The notes below the pieces were generated by a model. It was not told where the DNA came from. It worked only from the letters and a program-made list of their open reading frames with translations, and searched no databases. Source: Athripsodes cinereus (Eukaryota > Arthropoda > Insecta > Trichoptera > Leptoceridae). From it: a stretch of DNA of 64,000 bases. Every line of letters begins with the position of its first letter. Within the stretch, counting starts at the first letter, position 1. Both the position numbers and the translations under genes were made by a program. Below, in pieces: positions 62,940 through 64,000 of the stretch. The stretch covers positions 3,534,001 to 3,598,000 of the forward strand of contig OX388306.1 in the NCBI GenBank assembly GCA_947579605.1, written 5' to 3'.

Positions 62940-63565
62940 GATCACATCAAAATGACATCATGTTATGTTTGAACGATAAAATCGTGTAGGTAATACTTAT
63001 TAAAATTATATAAAAGTTTAGCTCATGAAATGCGACAATACCCACAAAATTTTCGAATTGAACTAACGTGAAATGGATTAAGTATCGATCATATTCCCAA
63101 ATACCAAAAAATGTACTTTTGGTGTTATGTCGAATACATTTTACACATCCCGATAAAAAAAATAAACTATAAGTCGTTAAATTTATGTGGTTGTTATTTT
63201 CACAATATCCGAATAAGCCCCTGAAGCTGCTTTCCTGGACCGGTGCCAATATAGTTAGCGGCAATGCCTCTAGTTTCATGCAGTAAATTGAACAAAATTT
63301 CATATACTATCTACTAATAATATTCTATCCATATTTTGTATCATCGTTGTTTAACATTATTTGTGTAGAGTTGCATTTTAAAACTTCCGTTCCAATCATC
63401 AACCTTTATCGTATAGACTAGATTTGCTGTCCTAAATACCCAATAAATGTTTCTGGATACTATTACTCTGCACTAATGTGAATATATTCTATGAATGTTT
63501 GTATTATATTATATTGATTGAAATTTTTATGTTCTTTTTTATTTCGAAATGCTTTTATTGTATGC
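62940..63565. other. AT-rich gap
   Basis: No supported gene. A 118-codon minus ORF (62947-63303) shows no domain and is treated as chance. Confidence 0.4.
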
Positions 63566-63569
63566 TGGG

Positions 63570-63970
63570 AATGAGCTTCTTGTCCCTCGATCATTTTTCT
63601 GTCCAGCTAATCACTGGATATGGCCAGCTAAGAGGTAAATTATTAAGTTAGCCGTAACTGATAATCCATGGTGCACATGTGGGACAGGAACTCAATATGT
63701 AGGACATATATTTGGGAATGTCATTTGATGATTGATGCAAGAGAGGAAATGATTCTGAGTATAACTGTTGAAGCTCCTCGATCCATTTGGGAAAGTGTTT
63801 TAAAATGCCACAAACGCTCCACACTTTAAGACATTCGTGGATGTGTGGATCTCAAGGTGGGATCTACTACGTCAGTCAGATCTCCCGCCCACTGAAATGG
63901 TAGGGTTGGAGATGCCAACACCGGCATAGCGGTACTGACAGACTAGAGAGAGTTCAAAAATAAACAAATA
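63570..63970 (+). pseudogene. LINE family I (R1/jockey-like) C-terminal remnant
   Basis: The plus strand reads HFSVQLITGYGQLRGKLL near 63592, and after a frameshift TDNPWCTCGTGTQYVGHIFG. This follows the LITGHG-FR-KL...C-CG-----HIL pattern after the RT domain of R1/jockey-type proteins. Later sequence is decayed. Confidence 0.5.
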
Positions 63971-64000
63971 AAGATAAATAAACGGATAAATAGGAGTCCT

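Noticed and set aside
62947..63303. Minus-strand 118-codon ORF
   Set aside because: No motif, no splice or element context; length is compatible with chance in AT-rich DNA.

Overview
The window looks like insect nuclear DNA, most probably from a moth or butterfly with a large repeat-rich genome. The DNA is AT-rich, short GGTAGGTAC-type runs are scattered through it, the non-LTR element families resemble those common in Lepidoptera, and there is no dense bacterial-style coding. The order is inferred from general resemblance, not from a search. Almost all recognisable sequence is transposable-element material of several kinds and ages, much of it nested. No rRNA, tRNA or CRISPR array was seen.

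Only one host gene is well supported: a secreted protein on the minus strand at 1-929 that runs off the left edge. A second, far weaker candidate is a three-exon 47-residue peptide at 51980-53504. A 109-codon ORF (41252-41581, minus) lies inside a terminal-inverted-repeat unit (40841-41892) and is probably element-derived.

The best-preserved element is a complete BEL/Pao LTR retrotransposon at 9206-15708 (minus). It has 415-bp LTRs differing at one position, a 5-bp target duplication and one intact 1697-codon Gag-Pol frame. The rest is dominated by two related non-LTR (LINE) subfamilies, called A and B here. They end in the same coding stem-loop followed by simple repeats: GTAT in A, GTATA in B. 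A roughly 260-bp SINE-like repeat, called S, has about 17 copies and carries the same 3' end, so it is probably mobilised by the LINE machinery. Further LINE remnants fall into several other families, called C to I and K here.

Other layout: a hAT-type element with an 8-bp target duplication (7241-8148) that holds LINE fragments; foldback elements at 4083-4313, 48409-48640 and 59707-59902; a 13-bp-TSD insertion at 25859-26139 carrying two opposed hammerhead-ribozyme-like motifs; a further hammerhead-like motif at 16200-16259; and three dispersed repeats of unknown type (N, J and L). The gaps are AT-rich with no supported genes.

Functionally, the window reads as a landscape of parasitic elements and their dependants. 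LINE A/B supply reverse transcriptase, S elements borrow their 3' end, hAT and foldback elements depend on absent transposases, and Penelope-like debris is marked only by ribozyme-like motifs. Repeated tail-to-tail inverted pairs of elements would give long hairpin transcripts if read through.
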